Shown one piece after another: positions 25,902 through 35,501 of a DNA stretch of 63,135 nucleotides. Origin of the DNA: Pseudodesulfovibrio sp. GTDB taxonomy: Bacteria; Desulfobacterota; Desulfovibrionia; Desulfovibrionales; Desulfovibrionaceae. Positions within the stretch are counted from its first letter, which is position 1, and each line of letters starts with the position of its first letter. Position numbers and translations under genes: made by a program. Location: NCBI GenBank assembly GCA_016342345.1, contig JAEINO010000018.1, positions 1-63,135 on the forward strand, read 5' to 3'. The notes under the pieces were generated by a model, which was not told where the DNA came from, did no database searches, and worked only from the letters and a program-made list of their open reading frames with translations.

Positions 25902-28900
25902 ATGGCGAAGTTGATATTTCAATTTTTCGGTTCACCTTGCTTTAAGTTGAATGGAGCCGCTGTCAGGATTGGACGGCGTAAGGTTGTCGCTTTGGCTGCA
26001 TATCTTGCGATTACCGGGAAAAGACATTCCAGAGAGAAGCTGGCAGACCTGTTCTGGCCAGAGTACGATCATGACAAGGCGCGATCCTCCCTTCGGCGCA
26101 CCATCTCCGTGATGACAAAGGAATTAGGCAGGTTCTGGTTCGTCATTGATGGAGACACTCTCCAATTTATTCCTCATGAAGATATTTGGGTGGATGTTGT
26201 TTGGTTTCAAAATCTAGTTGATCAAGCGTCTTCCGATTCTGAATCCATGCTTGCCCTTGAAAAGACGGTTTCGATGTATACTGATCCTTTTCTTGCGGGA
26301 TTCAATCTCAAAGACGCACCAGATTTCGAAGACTGGCAATTTGAACAAACCGAAGATCTTTATCGCAAAGCCTGCTCGGTTTTGGAGCAACTAACGCAAA
26401 GAGGCATCGATCGGAGGGAATATTCAAAAGCTATTGCCCATGCCCAAAGTTGGGTTGCACTCGCTCCTTTGAACGAAACAGTCCACAAGCAGCTTATTCG
26501 CCTTTATTGTCAGACTGAACAGCAGGTCTTTGCTTTTCGTCAGTATGAAAAATGCCAAAATCTGCTAAAAAAGGAATTAGGCATAGAACCTGATATGGAA
26601 ACTGCATCACTTGTTGCATCCATTGGAAAAAGACCATTTGTCCTGAAACAACAGTTTTCCTCACCCTTGACCAGTCTGCCGAATCAAAGCACTCGTTTTA
26701 TTGGAAGGAAAAAAGAGATCAAGGCCTTGATTGAGCAATTGTCTGCCCCCGAAACACGACTTTTGACTCTGACCGGGGCCGGTGGAATCGGGAAAACCCG
26801 TCTTGCCTTAGAGGCGGCTGCGGCCATGAAAGACAGATACCCTCAAGGAATATTTTTCATTCCGCTTGTAGATATATCCTCTGTGGAAAATCTGGTTTCA
26901 TATCTCATAACCATATTGGAACTTTGCCCTGATGAGAAAAGTAAGCCCTTTGATCAGTTGCTTGGTTTTCTTGGCTCCCAAAAATGCCTTCTTGTATTGG
27001 ACAACGCTGAGCATTTGCCTGAATTGGGTGAATTGGTATCCAAGCTGATGAGTCATACATCTGGCCTTAAAGTTCTCGTGACTTCAAGAGCTCGATTAAT
27101 GCTTGAAGGGGAACATCTTTTTTCTCTTTCCGGTCTCTCCTTTCCTGGCATATCATTGGCTGAAATAAAAAAAGATAGTATTTTAAGTCTTGAAAAACAG
27201 TATGATGCGGTAGCGCTCTTTTTGTCTGGTGCTCGGAGGATCAGGCCGGAAATTAAACCTACCATTGCAAATTACCATGGGATTTGTCGTATATGTAATT
27301 TGACTCAAGGAATGCCTCTGGCGCTGATATTGGCGGCTGGATGGGTAGAAATGTTTCCGCCGGATAAAATTGCAGATGAGATCAAGAATAGTATTGATTT
27401 TCTCAAGGCCGAAACAGAAGGCATTACTCCTTGTCATCGAAGTATACGAGCCGTGTTTGACTCTTCCTGGAATTGGTTGCCAAAAGACGAAAAAAAAATG
27501 TTTATGAAGCTTTCAATCTTCAAAGACGGTTTTACCGTGGATGCCGTGTCAGCCGTGACTGGTGTCAGACTGGATTTGACCATCTTCATATTGTCGAGTC
27601 TTGTACAAAAATCCATGCTAAAGACCGACCCTGAAACTGGGCGTTTCGAGATCCATCCGCTTCTGCGTCAGTATACTTTGGAAAAATTTTCTGATTATGG
27701 CTCAAAGGAAGAAGTGATGGATGCATATGAACAATATTATCTTGATATTGTTCATGAAAATGAAAATCGGCTCGCAGGCAGCGAAATGCTCATCTGTCGG
27801 CAGAGCATGGATGCTGATTTTGCCAATATCCGTCAAGCATGGCTTCGGGCTGTGGGCCATGAAAATCTTGCTGCATTGAACCGGGCTGTCACGGGTCTTT
27901 ATGTCTATTTTGACATGCACACCCGTTATCATGATGGCGAAGCCTTGTTTCGACCGGCAAAAGAATTGCTTTTAAATTCCTCAGGAATAAGCTTGGATTC
28001 CAATCTGGGATTAATTTATTTGTGCTGGTTCGACATGTATGCGGAAAATATGGCTTTTGAGGTAAAAGCCCTTTCTTCTCAGCAGGCCTTTCAAGAAATT
28101 AAAATGGCTGCACAAGCGTGGTATCAAAGTACGGAGAAGGAAATAGACGGGCGAGCCAAAGGCTTTGCTCTTTTGCTTTTGGGTGCCATTGCTCATAAAC
28201 AGAAACAACATCTGAAAGCTATCGATCTTTTGAGTTTGGGCCTTGAAACGAATCCTCAGATGGAACATTCATTCTGGGTCACCATGCGTATCGGGATGTG
28301 CTGGAAAGCTCTGGAAAATACGAATCAAGCTATTCGAAGTTTCAATGATTGTTATGAATTAGGTCGCAATCTTGGAGATGAGATCAAGAGGGCATGGTCT
28401 CTTTATAACATCGGATCAACTGAAATAAGCATAGGAAACTTGGAAAAAGCCGAGTCCTGTCTTCGATTGGCCTGTGAATCTTTTGATCGAATCAACGCGC
28501 CAATGGGGATAATCAATTCTTGTGATGAGCTGGGATTCATCTCTTTTTTTAAAGGGGATTTTTCTTTGGCGGCAACCTTGGTCGATCAGACCATCAAAAT
28601 ATCAAAGGATCTTAATTTTGATCCATCGAGATATCAAAAGGCCCTGGCTTTAAAGGGACTTATTTTAATTGCGACTGGTGATTTTGACCAGGGCGATGTG
28701 TGTCTGAGAAAAGTGCTGCATGTTGATATCTCGGATTTTATCGCCAATCTGGGTATGGCTTTTCTGTTTTGTTCCAAGGGAAATATTCTTGCTGCCGAGC
28801 ATCATCTGAAAGTAACCGCAAGTCGTTTTTTTTCAGTGCAGAAACCTCAATTGAACGTATTGCGATTATTGGTTTCAGCCTCAGTGGCCGCTCAAGCCGG

Positions 28901-29057
28901 GGATAATGAAAAAGCCTGTGAATTGGTAAATCTCACTTTTCATCATCCGTGTTGTCCTGTTGAACTGTTAAAAACCTGGGCATTTTTTGATGATTTGGTT
29001 TTAAAGCTCAAGTCCAGGATGACACCTGAGCATTTAACAATTCCCGAAAACCATTGA
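25902..29057 (+). CDS. large SARP/AfsR-like regulator (BTAD, NB-ARC-type NTPase, TPR)
   Basis: A 1051-residue signal-transduction regulator. The N-terminal 95 residues form an OmpR-like winged helix (FQFFGSPCFKLNGAAVRIGRRKVVALAAYLAI, SREKLADLFWPEYDHDKARSSLRRTI). A BTAD module follows (about 100-240), then an NTPase with a P-loop near residue 292 (TGAGGIGKTRLALEAA) and Walker-B-like CLLVLDNAEHL. The C-terminal 350 residues consist of degenerate TPRs. It is divergent from the EamA/DUF169 pair, 168 bases away, so regulation of that pair is a reasonable inference. The region is AT-rich, suggesting acquisition. Confidence 0.85.
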   Translation: MAKLIFQFFGSPCFKLNGAAVRIGRRKVVALAAYLAITGKRHSREKLADLFWPEYDHDKARSSLRRTISVMTKELGRFWFVIDGDTLQFIPHEDIWVDVVWFQNLVDQASSDSESMLALEKTVSMYTDPFLAGFNLKDAPDFEDWQFEQTEDLYRKACSVLEQLTQRGIDRREYSKAIAHAQSWVALAPLNETVHKQLIRLYCQTEQQVFAFRQYEKCQNLLKKELGIEPDMETASLVASIGKRPFVLKQQFSSPLTSLPNQSTRFIGRKKEIKALIEQLSAPETRLLTLTGAGGIGKTRLALEAAAAMKDRYPQGIFFIPLVDISSVENLVSYLITILELCPDEKSKPFDQLLGFLGSQKCLLVLDNAEHLPELGELVSKLMSHTSGLKVLVTSRARLMLEGEHLFSLSGLSFPGISLAEIKKDSILSLEKQYDAVALFLSGARRIRPEIKPTIANYHGICRICNLTQGMPLALILAAGWVEMFPPDKIADEIKNSIDFLKAETEGITPCHRSIRAVFDSSWNWLPKDEKKMFMKLSIFKDGFTVDAVSAVTGVRLDLTIFILSSLVQKSMLKTDPETGRFEIHPLLRQYTLEKFSDYGSKEEVMDAYEQYYLDIVHENENRLAGSEMLICRQSMDADFANIRQAWLRAVGHENLAALNRAVTGLYVYFDMHTRYHDGEALFRPAKELLLNSSGISLDSNLGLIYLCWFDMYAENMAFEVKALSSQQAFQEIKMAAQAWYQSTEKEIDGRAKGFALLLLGAIAHKQKQHLKAIDLLSLGLETNPQMEHSFWVTMRIGMCWKALENTNQAIRSFNDCYELGRNLGDEIKRAWSLYNIGSTEISIGNLEKAESCLRLACESFDRINAPMGIINSCDELGFISFFKGDFSLAATLVDQTIKISKDLNFDPSRYQKALALKGLILIATGDFDQGDVCLRKVLHVDISDFIANLGMAFLFCSKGNILAAEHHLKVTASRFFSVQKPQLNVLRLLVSASVAAQAGDNEKACELVNLTFHHPCCPVELLKTWAFFDDLVLKLKSRMTPEHLTIPENH

Positions 29058-29718
29058 CGTTCTAACTATGAGATTGTTTTAAAATGCACATGGCTCGAAG
29101 GCTTTGTGGTTTTGTGCAAGTCAAAAAAACATCTTCATTTTTGATCGTATTCTTTTTCAAAAGTCATACATTTCCCGTGATAAATGGCATCCACGAGTCA
29201 GGAGTTTTTCGTTCAAGGGCAATCGCTTTAGGTGACCCTGTTCTTCTCCGTCATATTTAAAGGTCTTGCGATGAGAATCGTAGGTTCTTTTTTTGCGTTA
29301 TTTGACCCGTTTTAGATAGCCTTGTGTGTGATTTTTTGTGCCTTTCTTTTAGTTTGATAATTTTTATGATTAAGGAAATGGAAGGTTGAGATATGAGGGA
29401 GGCGAGGATTAGTGGCTTTTGGCGAAAGCAGGGGCTGTTATCTTAGTTCGATGAGAAGGGTGAAGTTTTTAGCAACGGAGGCATTTTTTCTTGTTTTAAT
29501 TGCAATGATGTTTTTTGCCTCATAAGTTTATTTTTTTGTCAATATGTTTAGGCTGTTGAAAGAGTGTGGTTTTAAATTAATAACGTGGTTTACTCTGCTG
29601 GTTTATAGGCATAGGACTCAGTTGAGTTGTGTTTTCCTGCTGTCGTTTAGTTCGGTCTGTTTGGAGTAGGGGGATGCATTGGAGATGGGGTCTAGAATTA
29701 ATTGCAAGGAATATGAAT
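29058..29718. other. AT-rich intergenic region before the chemoreceptor
   Basis: A 661-base stretch without a supported gene. It contains the decayed chemoreceptor fragment at 29182-29280. A 24-codon hydrophobic ORF at 29451-29525 (MRRVKFLATEAFF...) has no ribosome-binding site and is not called. Confidence 0.6.
29182..29280 (+). pseudogene. decayed C-terminal fragment of a chemoreceptor gene
   Basis: Bases 29182-29206 are identical to 31523-31547 in the intact chemoreceptor gene downstream. The match then continues with scattered changes through the stretch encoding MASTSQE-(L)[15 protein letters not shown]. In the fragment the frame reads MASTSQEFFVQGQSL and then hits TAG, so it is dead. 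Only the last 25-30 codons remain. It indicates that a second receptor copy once lay directly upstream, in the same orientation, and was mostly deleted. Confidence 0.75.
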
Positions 29719-31764
29719 ATGAAGAATTTGAGATTGATGGTGAAACTGCTGGGTGGATTCCTTATAGTCGCAGCAATTACATTGACGGTTGGTGTTGTTG
29801 GCTGGTTTGGTATTGATAATGTTAATGAAAGTGTTGTGGAAATTGGCGATGTCCGGTTGCCGGCCATAAGTAGTTTGCAAACAATTTTCAAGGAAGTGGA
29901 GACTCTTCGGGTTGCCCAGCGCACTTTGCTTAATCCGGAACTCTCCAGAGAAGACAGAAAAAGGGAGGTGCAACACATAGCAACGGCAAGAAATGGGTAT
30001 CGGAAAGCCTGGGATGTGTATGTTGCACTTCCGCATACAGCCGAGGAGTCTCGGTTGTGGGAAGAGTTTGTTCCGGCTTGGCAGGCCTGGGGACGTGAAA
30101 ATGATAAATTTCTGAAGCTGCAAGAGAGACTGGTCGCTACAGATATCTTGAATCCAATGGCGTTTGACGAAAAGATGGAAGGTTTTCGAGGTGATCATTA
30201 TAAGCTTGAAGTACTTCTTGCTCAAGCTATTTTATTTCATAAGGCTATTGATGGTGATGCCGATGCATCCAATTGTGCCTTTGGAAAATGGCTGTCAACA
30301 GTTCGAATTGAAAATCCAAAAGTCGAGCGGATTCTGGCTGAGGTTGTCTCTTCTCATGATGCGTTTCACGAGGCAATTGCTGAAGCCGGCAAGTATGCAG
30401 TTTCAGGAGATGAATCCAGGGCTTGGGGTGTTTTTAGGAACAAACTCATGCCAAGTGCCGATGTTGTAATGGGTAAGTTTCGTGAGCTGCGAGATATAGC
30501 GAGCGAGGCGGAACATCTTTATTCGGCCATGGATGAACAGGTCATGGTCACGGCACGTGAGAAGCAGGTTGTTGCCTTGGGTTTCCTTGAGGAAATTGTG
30601 AAACTCAATGCTGTCAGTGTCAAAAATGCCCGTGAAAGGGCTGCCAGTCAGGCTTCTGTTGCATCCATGACTTCGATTGTCGGAATGGTGCTGGGCACTT
30701 TGATTGCCCTTCTGCTTGGTTACATCCTTACCAAGTCGATTACTGGTCCGGTTTTGAAAGGTGTGGACTTTGCAAAAAATCTTGCCGGTGGTGATTTGAC
30801 GACAACAGTTGAAGTCTATCAGAAGGATGAGATAGGCGTGTTGGCCAGTGTCCTGCGGGATATGAACGAAAAATTGAATGAGGTGGTTTCCGGAGTCCTT
30901 GAGGCAACTGAAAATGTCGCCTCGGGAAGTGAAGAACTTTCCGCTACTTCTGAAATCCTGTCTCAGGGCGCAACGGAACAGGCTGCATCCATTGAAGAGG
31001 TGTCTTCTTCCATGGAGGAAATGGCAGCCAATATCAGTCAGAATGCTGAAAATGCCACGGAAACCGAAAGACTTGCAACCACGGCGGCTCTTGATGCCAA
31101 GAAAAGCGGTGAAGCGGTTGCACAGACCGTGCAGGCAATGAATAGTATTGCCGAAAAGATTTCCATTGTTGAGGAGATTGCCCGGCAAACAAATTTGCTC
31201 GCTCTCAATGCCGCCATCGAGGCTGCTCGTGCTGGCGAACACGGAAAGGGATTTGCGGTCGTTGCGGCAGAAGTTCGCAAGCTTGCGGAGCGAAGCGGAG
31301 GAGCTGCTGCCGAGATCAGTGAATTATCCAGAAGCAGTGTTGATGTGGCAGAAAAGGCAGGAGAGATGCTGAAGTCACTCGTTCCGAACATTGAGAAAAC
31401 CGCGTCTCTGGTTCAGGAGATTGCGGCGGCGAGCAATGAGCAAAATGCAGGAGCGGAACAAATCAACCAGGCGATCAGCCAACTTGATTCCGTGATTCAG
31501 CAAAATGCATCGGCCTCGGAAGAAATGGCATCCACGAGTCAGGAGTTGTCTGCACAAGGACAACAGCTTCAGGTGACCATGTCCTTCTTTCAAATCAAGG
31601 GCAATGGAAGAAGTTTGAGGAATCGCCCCACGGTGTCGCGTGCTCCGGTACATGCCTTGCCGAGGGCACCAAAGATGTCATCTACAGTGTCTTCTCGTGC
31701 GAATCCCGGTGGTGTTGCATTGAATATGGCTTCCGACGATGATCAGGAATTTGAAAAATTTTAA
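29719..31764 (+). CDS. methyl-accepting chemotaxis protein with CZB-like segment
   Basis: A 681-residue receptor. TM1 (about 11-30) and TM2 (about 319-338) bracket a large extracytoplasmic region: a four-helix-type part, then a CZB-like zinc-binding segment with H160, H174, C186 (NCAFGKW) and H213/H217. HAMP (about 340-392) and a long coiled-coil signalling domain follow, with the conserved tip [42 protein letters not shown]. The C-terminal 50 residues form a flexible tail. The start at 29719 has AAGGA 8 bases upstream. A dedicated CheW follows after 9 bases. Confidence 0.93.
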   Translation: MKNLRLMVKLLGGFLIVAAITLTVGVVGWFGIDNVNESVVEIGDVRLPAISSLQTIFKEVETLRVAQRTLLNPELSREDRKREVQHIATARNGYRKAWDVYVALPHTAEESRLWEEFVPAWQAWGRENDKFLKLQERLVATDILNPMAFDEKMEGFRGDHYKLEVLLAQAILFHKAIDGDADASNCAFGKWLSTVRIENPKVERILAEVVSSHDAFHEAIAEAGKYAVSGDESRAWGVFRNKLMPSADVVMGKFRELRDIASEAEHLYSAMDEQVMVTAREKQVVALGFLEEIVKLNAVSVKNARERAASQASVASMTSIVGMVLGTLIALLLGYILTKSITGPVLKGVDFAKNLAGGDLTTTVEVYQKDEIGVLASVLRDMNEKLNEVVSGVLEATENVASGSEELSATSEILSQGATEQAASIEEVSSSMEEMAANISQNAENATETERLATTAALDAKKSGEAVAQTVQAMNSIAEKISIVEEIARQTNLLALNAAIEAARAGEHGKGFAVVAAEVRKLAERSGGAAAEISELSRSSVDVAEKAGEMLKSLVPNIEKTASLVQEIAAASNEQNAGAEQINQAISQLDSVIQQNASASEEMASTSQELSAQGQQLQVTMSFFQIKGNGRSLRNRPTVSRAPVHALPRAPKMSSTVSSRANPGGVALNMASDDDQEFEKF

Positions 31765-31773
31765 GGGGCTTGC

Positions 31774-32280
31774 ATGAGCAAATCAAATGAGTCTGAACTG
31801 AACCAATGTCTGACATTTACACTGGGTAAGGAAATCTTTGCCCTGGATATCAGTAAAGTTCGAGAAGTACTTGAGATCACGAAAGTCTCCGAGATTCCGA
31901 GGACTCCTGATTTCATGCGAGGTGTTATCAACTTGCGAGGGAATGCTGTTCCTGTCGTTGACATGCGATTGAAGTTTGGCATGAGTCAAATTGAAGATAC
32001 CGTGGACACCTGCATCATCATTCTTGAAGTCAACTACGCTGGAGCGACACTGATGCTGGGTGCACTTGTCGATTCCGTGCGAGAGGTTGTCAATATGTCG
32101 GAAAAGGACATTGAACCGGCACCCAGGATGGGAGCAGCGGTCAAAGCCGATTATATCAAGGGGATGGGGCGTCAGGGCAGCCAGTTCATAATCATTATTG
32201 ATGTGGATGCCGTTTTTTCGGAAGCGGAGTTGTCAATCTCCATAGATGCGAAGGCCAGCAGCAAGGGGCTTGCCGCATAA
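31774..32280 (+). CDS. cheW: chemotaxis coupling protein
   Basis: A 168-residue CheW that links receptors to the CheA kinase. Family features: LTFTLGKEIFALDISKVREVLE, IPRTPDFMRGVINLRGNAVPVVDMRLKFGM, TCIIILEV, ALVDSVREVVNMSEKDIEPAP, YIKGMGRQGSQFIIIIDVDAVF. It is co-transcribed with the receptor upstream. No other che gene is in the window. Confidence 0.95.
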   Translation: MSKSNESELNQCLTFTLGKEIFALDISKVREVLEITKVSEIPRTPDFMRGVINLRGNAVPVVDMRLKFGMSQIEDTVDTCIIILEVNYAGATLMLGALVDSVREVVNMSEKDIEPAPRMGAAVKADYIKGMGRQGSQFIIIIDVDAVFSEAELSISIDAKASSKGLAA

Positions 32281-32325
32281 GCTCTACCTGTTGTTACGAG
32301 ATGGCGTTGCTGTCTGATTGATTAA

Positions 32326-32363
32326 TAAAAAAAGCGGCTTACGAAGTGTTCTTCGTAAGCCGC
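32326..32363 (-). terminator. terminator between cheW and the ABC transporter operon
   Basis: GCGGCTTACGAAG (32334-32346) pairs with CTTCGTAAGCCGC (32351-32363) around TGTT. The A-tract before it gives a U-run on the minus strand, so it ends the ABC transporter operon and may also stop cheW transcription. Confidence 0.8.
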
Positions 32364-32385
32364 TACTTGTTGGGATGATTCGTAA

Positions 32386-33117
32386 TTATAGAATCTGGCT
32401 CAGGAATAATTTTGTTCTGTCGTGTTCGGGATTGGTAAAGAAGTGTTCCGGCGGACCTACTTCCACAATCTTTCCTTCGTCCATGAATATGACATGGTCG
32501 GCCACTTCACGGGCAAAACCCATTTCGTGAGTGACGACAACCATGGTCATGCCTTCTCTGGCAAGAGTCTTCATGACGTCGAGAACCTCTCCGACCATTT
32601 CCGGGTCCAGAGCGCTGGTGGGCTCATCAAAGAGCATGACCTTGGGGTTCATGGCCAAGGCTCGAGCAATGGCTACACGTTGTTGCTGGCCTCCCGAGAG
32701 TTGTGACGGGTAGGCATTCGCCTTTTCGTGGATACCGACCTTGTTAAGCAGTGTCATGGCCGTTTCCGTGGCTTCCCGCTTGTTTCTCTTTCGGACAGAC
32801 CTTTGGCCTACAGTGACGTTTTCCAACACGGTCAGGTGTGGGAAAAGGTTGAAGGACTGGAAGACCATGCCAACTTCCATACGGATCTTGTTGATGTCTG
32901 TCTTGTAGTCGATCACGTCCACGCCATCGATGAGTATTTCACCGGATTCAGCATGTTCCAGCCGGTTGAGGCATCGGAGGAATGTTGATTTCCCGGAGCC
33001 TGAAGGGCCGATCACCACGACAACTTCGCCTGGATTGATGTGGTAGGAGACGTTGTGCAACGCCTGGATTTCGTGAGGTATGAAGAAGGTTTTATATACG
33101 TTTTTGACGTCTATCAT
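32386..33117 (-). CDS. polar amino-acid ABC transporter ATP-binding protein (GlnQ type)
   Basis: A 243-residue ATPase of the polar amino-acid uptake family. Walker A is [10 protein letters not shown], the signature is [17 protein letters not shown], Walker B is [16 protein letters not shown] and the switch His lies in [15 protein letters not shown]. It follows the permease gene by 1 base, the last gene of a binding-protein, permease and ATPase operon. The exact amino acid is not determinable. Confidence 0.95.
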   Translation of the reverse strand: MIDVKNVYKTFFIPHEIQALHNVSYHINPGEVVVVIGPSGSGKSTFLRCLNRLEHAESGEILIDGVDVIDYKTDINKIRMEVGMVFQSFNLFPHLTVLENVTVGQRSVRKRNKREATETAMTLLNKVGIHEKANAYPSQLSGGQQQRVAIARALAMNPKVMLFDEPTSALDPEMVGEVLDVMKTLAREGMTMVVVTHEMGFAREVADHVIFMDEGKIVEVGPPEHFFTNPEHDRTKLFLSQIL

Positions 33118-33118
33118 T

Positions 33119-34126
33119 TTAATCTACCGTCCTCTTCTCAAGGTATTGCACGAACATGGACAGGGCAAAGGTGACGACCAGATACATGAGACCGCAGACG
33201 AAGTAGAGTTCGTAGGGCATGAGACTGGTTGTGACCGCTTCGCGGGTGGCTTTGGTCAATTCGCGGATGGCGATGACGCCGAGCAGTGATGAATCCTTTA
33301 TCAGACTGATGAACTGACCAGCCAGGGGCGGCAGGATGCGTTTGAAGGCCTGCGGAAGTATGATCTTGCGCATGGCAGTGGATTTGGTCATGCCAAGGGA
33401 GCGGGCTGCTTCCATTTGTCCTTTGTTGATGGACTGGATGCCTGCCCGGACGATTTCAGCTACGTATGCACCGGCAAAGATGGCCAATGATGCCACTCCG
33501 AACCATATTTCTGGTATTTGAGGCATGCTGGCACTTGAGAGCATGTTGTTAACAAGCGTCCCGATGACATAATACCATATGAGGATCTGGACAAGAAGCG
33601 GTGAACCTCGAATGATTTCAATATAGGTGATTGCCGACCATTTGAGAGCCGGATTGCTCGATATTCGAGCCAGACCGGTAAACAACCCCAGTAGAATGCC
33701 GAACGTGATGGAGACGATGCTGATCTGGATGGTGACGATCATCCCTTGGGCCATCAACCCGAGGTTGCTGTCTTCAAATGTGCCGAGGGTATCACCCATG
33801 TAAATGGTGTCACCTTGGGCGACAGTGATGTTTGATCCGGGAATGGCGTAAAATTCGGCCTCTCCCACGCCTTCCACGATGATAACTGAATCATTGTCCT
33901 TTTTGGTAATCTTGGTGACTTCACCTTCAATTTCGGAGCGAACGTTAATGGTTTCCGTGTAGTAGAAATATCTTGGAATACGATTCCAGTGCCAGATGTA
34001 GTTGGCCTGTTCCGTAGCGATATAGAAACCGAGGCATACGCCGATCAGTCCCACAAAATAGACGATTTTCCAGAAAAGATCCGTGTTCGGTTTCTTTCTG
34101 GAGATAGCTGGTGACGTGTCTGTCAT
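33119..34126 (-). CDS. polar amino-acid ABC transporter permease with N-terminal insertion
   Basis: A 335-residue permease of the HisMQ/GlnP type. The C-terminal 215 residues carry the core TM segments and the EAA loop ([33 protein letters not shown]). An unusual extra TM helix (about 18-37) is followed by a roughly 90-residue, beta-rich segment ([20 protein letters not shown]...[16 protein letters not shown]) before the first core helix. Most family members have about 220 residues and lack this part. Confidence 0.92.
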   Translation of the reverse strand: MTDTSPAISRKKPNTDLFWKIVYFVGLIGVCLGFYIATEQANYIWHWNRIPRYFYYTETINVRSEIEGEVTKITKKDNDSVIIVEGVGEAEFYAIPGSNITVAQGDTIYMGDTLGTFEDSNLGLMAQGMIVTIQISIVSITFGILLGLFTGLARISSNPALKWSAITYIEIIRGSPLLVQILIWYYVIGTLVNNMLSSASMPQIPEIWFGVASLAIFAGAYVAEIVRAGIQSINKGQMEAARSLGMTKSTAMRKIILPQAFKRILPPLAGQFISLIKDSSLLGVIAIRELTKATREAVTTSLMPYELYFVCGLMYLVVTFALSMFVQYLEKRTVD

Positions 34127-34151
34127 TAAAAACTCTATGGATTATAGCGCA

Positions 34152-34187
34152 GAAAAAGTCCGGGGACTGCAGTGAGCAGCCCCCGGA
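34152..34187 (-). terminator. intercistronic hairpin between binding-protein and permease genes
   Basis: TCCGGGG/CCCCGGA and CTGC/GCAG arms (34159-34187) followed on the minus strand by CTTTTT. Placed between the binding-protein gene and the permease gene, it probably attenuates readthrough or protects the upstream mRNA, giving more binding protein than permease. Confidence 0.7.
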
Positions 34188-34202
34188 ATATTTCTTTGTT
34201 GT

Positions 34203-35066
34203 TTACTGGATAGCCTGGATCCAATCGTTGTTTCCGAACCACTTGGTGTAGATCTTGTCGTAGCGACCGTCGTTCTTCATCTGGACCAGGAAGTTGTTGA
34301 GCCAGTTGATGAAATCAGGGTCGCCCTTGTTGATGGCCCAACCGATGGGTTCGTAGGTGAAGGGCTCGTCAAGGAAGATCATGGATTCCTTGCCGCGCTC
34401 AGCGTAGAAGAAGGCACACATGGGCAGGTCATAGACGCTGGCGGCGGCCTTGCCGTTCATGACTTCAAGCATGGCTTCGCTTTCTGTCTCAAAGGATTTG
34501 TACTGAGCTTTGGGGAAGAGGCGTTTGACTGCCTGCTCGCCTGTGGTGCCAAGCTTGGAGGTGATGATCAGTTCTTCGTTGTTCAGATCCTTCCAGCTTT
34601 TGACCTTGTCAGCATAGCTCTTGTGAATGAGGGCAGTCTGTCCTGCCACGATATAGGGAGTGGCAAAGTTGATCTTCAGATTCCGTTCCTGGTTGACCGT
34701 CATGCCAGATGCGATGATGTCGAATTTGTTGGAGAGCAGGGCGGGAATGATGCCGTCCCAGGCGGTGTTGATCAGTTCGAGCTTTACGCCCATGGCCTTG
34801 GCCATTTCCGTGACCATATCAACATCGAAACCAACGAGCTTGCCTTTTTTGTCAGTCATTTCAAACGGCATGTAACCGGCTTCGAGACCAACACGCAGGG
34901 TGCCGCGCTGGACGATTTTTTCAAGTGTGGAAGCCTTTTGCATTTCAAGGCGGACGTTCAGGTCCTGTTGAGGGGCGTTGGCTGATTTCTGGTCGCCTTG
35001 CTGTCCACATGCGAAAAGAAAAATGAGGGTGCTGAGAACAGCAGCGAGGGTAATAATCCGTTTCAT
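34203..35066 (-). CDS. polar amino-acid ABC transporter substrate-binding lipoprotein
   Basis: A 287-residue solute-binding lipoprotein (SBP_bac_3 family). The lipoprotein signal ends in FLFACGQQ. Family blocks: GTLRVGLEAGYMPFEMTDKKGKLVGFDVDMVTEMAKAMG, AWDGIIPALLSNKFDIIASGMTVNQERNLKINFATPY, LGTTGEQAVKRLFP, FTYEPIGWAINKGDP. The start at 35066 has GGAGGAAAGG upstream; the longer in-frame ORF is not used. Confidence 0.94.
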   Translation of the reverse strand: MKRIITLAAVLSTLIFLFACGQQGDQKSANAPQQDLNVRLEMQKASTLEKIVQRGTLRVGLEAGYMPFEMTDKKGKLVGFDVDMVTEMAKAMGVKLELINTAWDGIIPALLSNKFDIIASGMTVNQERNLKINFATPYIVAGQTALIHKSYADKVKSWKDLNNEELIITSKLGTTGEQAVKRLFPKAQYKSFETESEAMLEVMNGKAAASVYDLPMCAFFYAERGKESMIFLDEPFTYEPIGWAINKGDPDFINWLNNFLVQMKNDGRYDKIYTKWFGNNDWIQAIQ

Positions 35067-35501
35067 CCTTTCCTCCAATGAAACAAAGTTAATTGGTATC
35101 CCTTGTCCCTGTCTGCAATCCGGGTAAATGGCAGACATCGGGCTTATGGAGCCATAACAAATGTCTTTAAAAAAAATCATTTTTTTTTACGACTATCTCT
35201 CATAGCCTCAAATACTCAAAAAAACAAGGTTGGGTCTGTGTTTGTTCAGACTGTAGGCAGTAATCATAAAATCAACTTTTGTGCAATTTGAGTAATATTT
35301 TTCCGAATAAAATACAATTATCATCGAGTTCAGGGGCGGTTGTTTTTGATTCTTTCGGTGGCAGGCCGTGTTTTCAGTGCCGCAAAGAGCTGATAAATAC
35401 TATTTTTAACGGTCTTACCCTTGCGTCAGGCTTATGATAACTGTGTTTTTGTCTTGATTCACTGATGAATTATACAAAGCTTTATTCAGGAGATATATTA
35501 T
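35067..35501. other. intergenic region between the ABC operon and the hybrid kinase gene
   Basis: A 435-base divergent promoter region, AT-rich at 35165-35340. No supported gene or RNA. It carries a sigma-70-like promoter for the kinase (35449-35476). Confidence 0.5.
35449..35476 (+). promoter_or_regulatory. candidate sigma-70 promoter of the hybrid kinase gene
   Basis: TTGTCT, a 16-base spacer and TATACA, ending 26 bases before the ATG at 35502. The ribosome-binding site CAGGAG lies between them. Confidence 0.4.

Noticed and set aside
29451-29525. 24-codon hydrophobic peptide
   Set aside because: No ribosome-binding site; AT-rich intergenic context.
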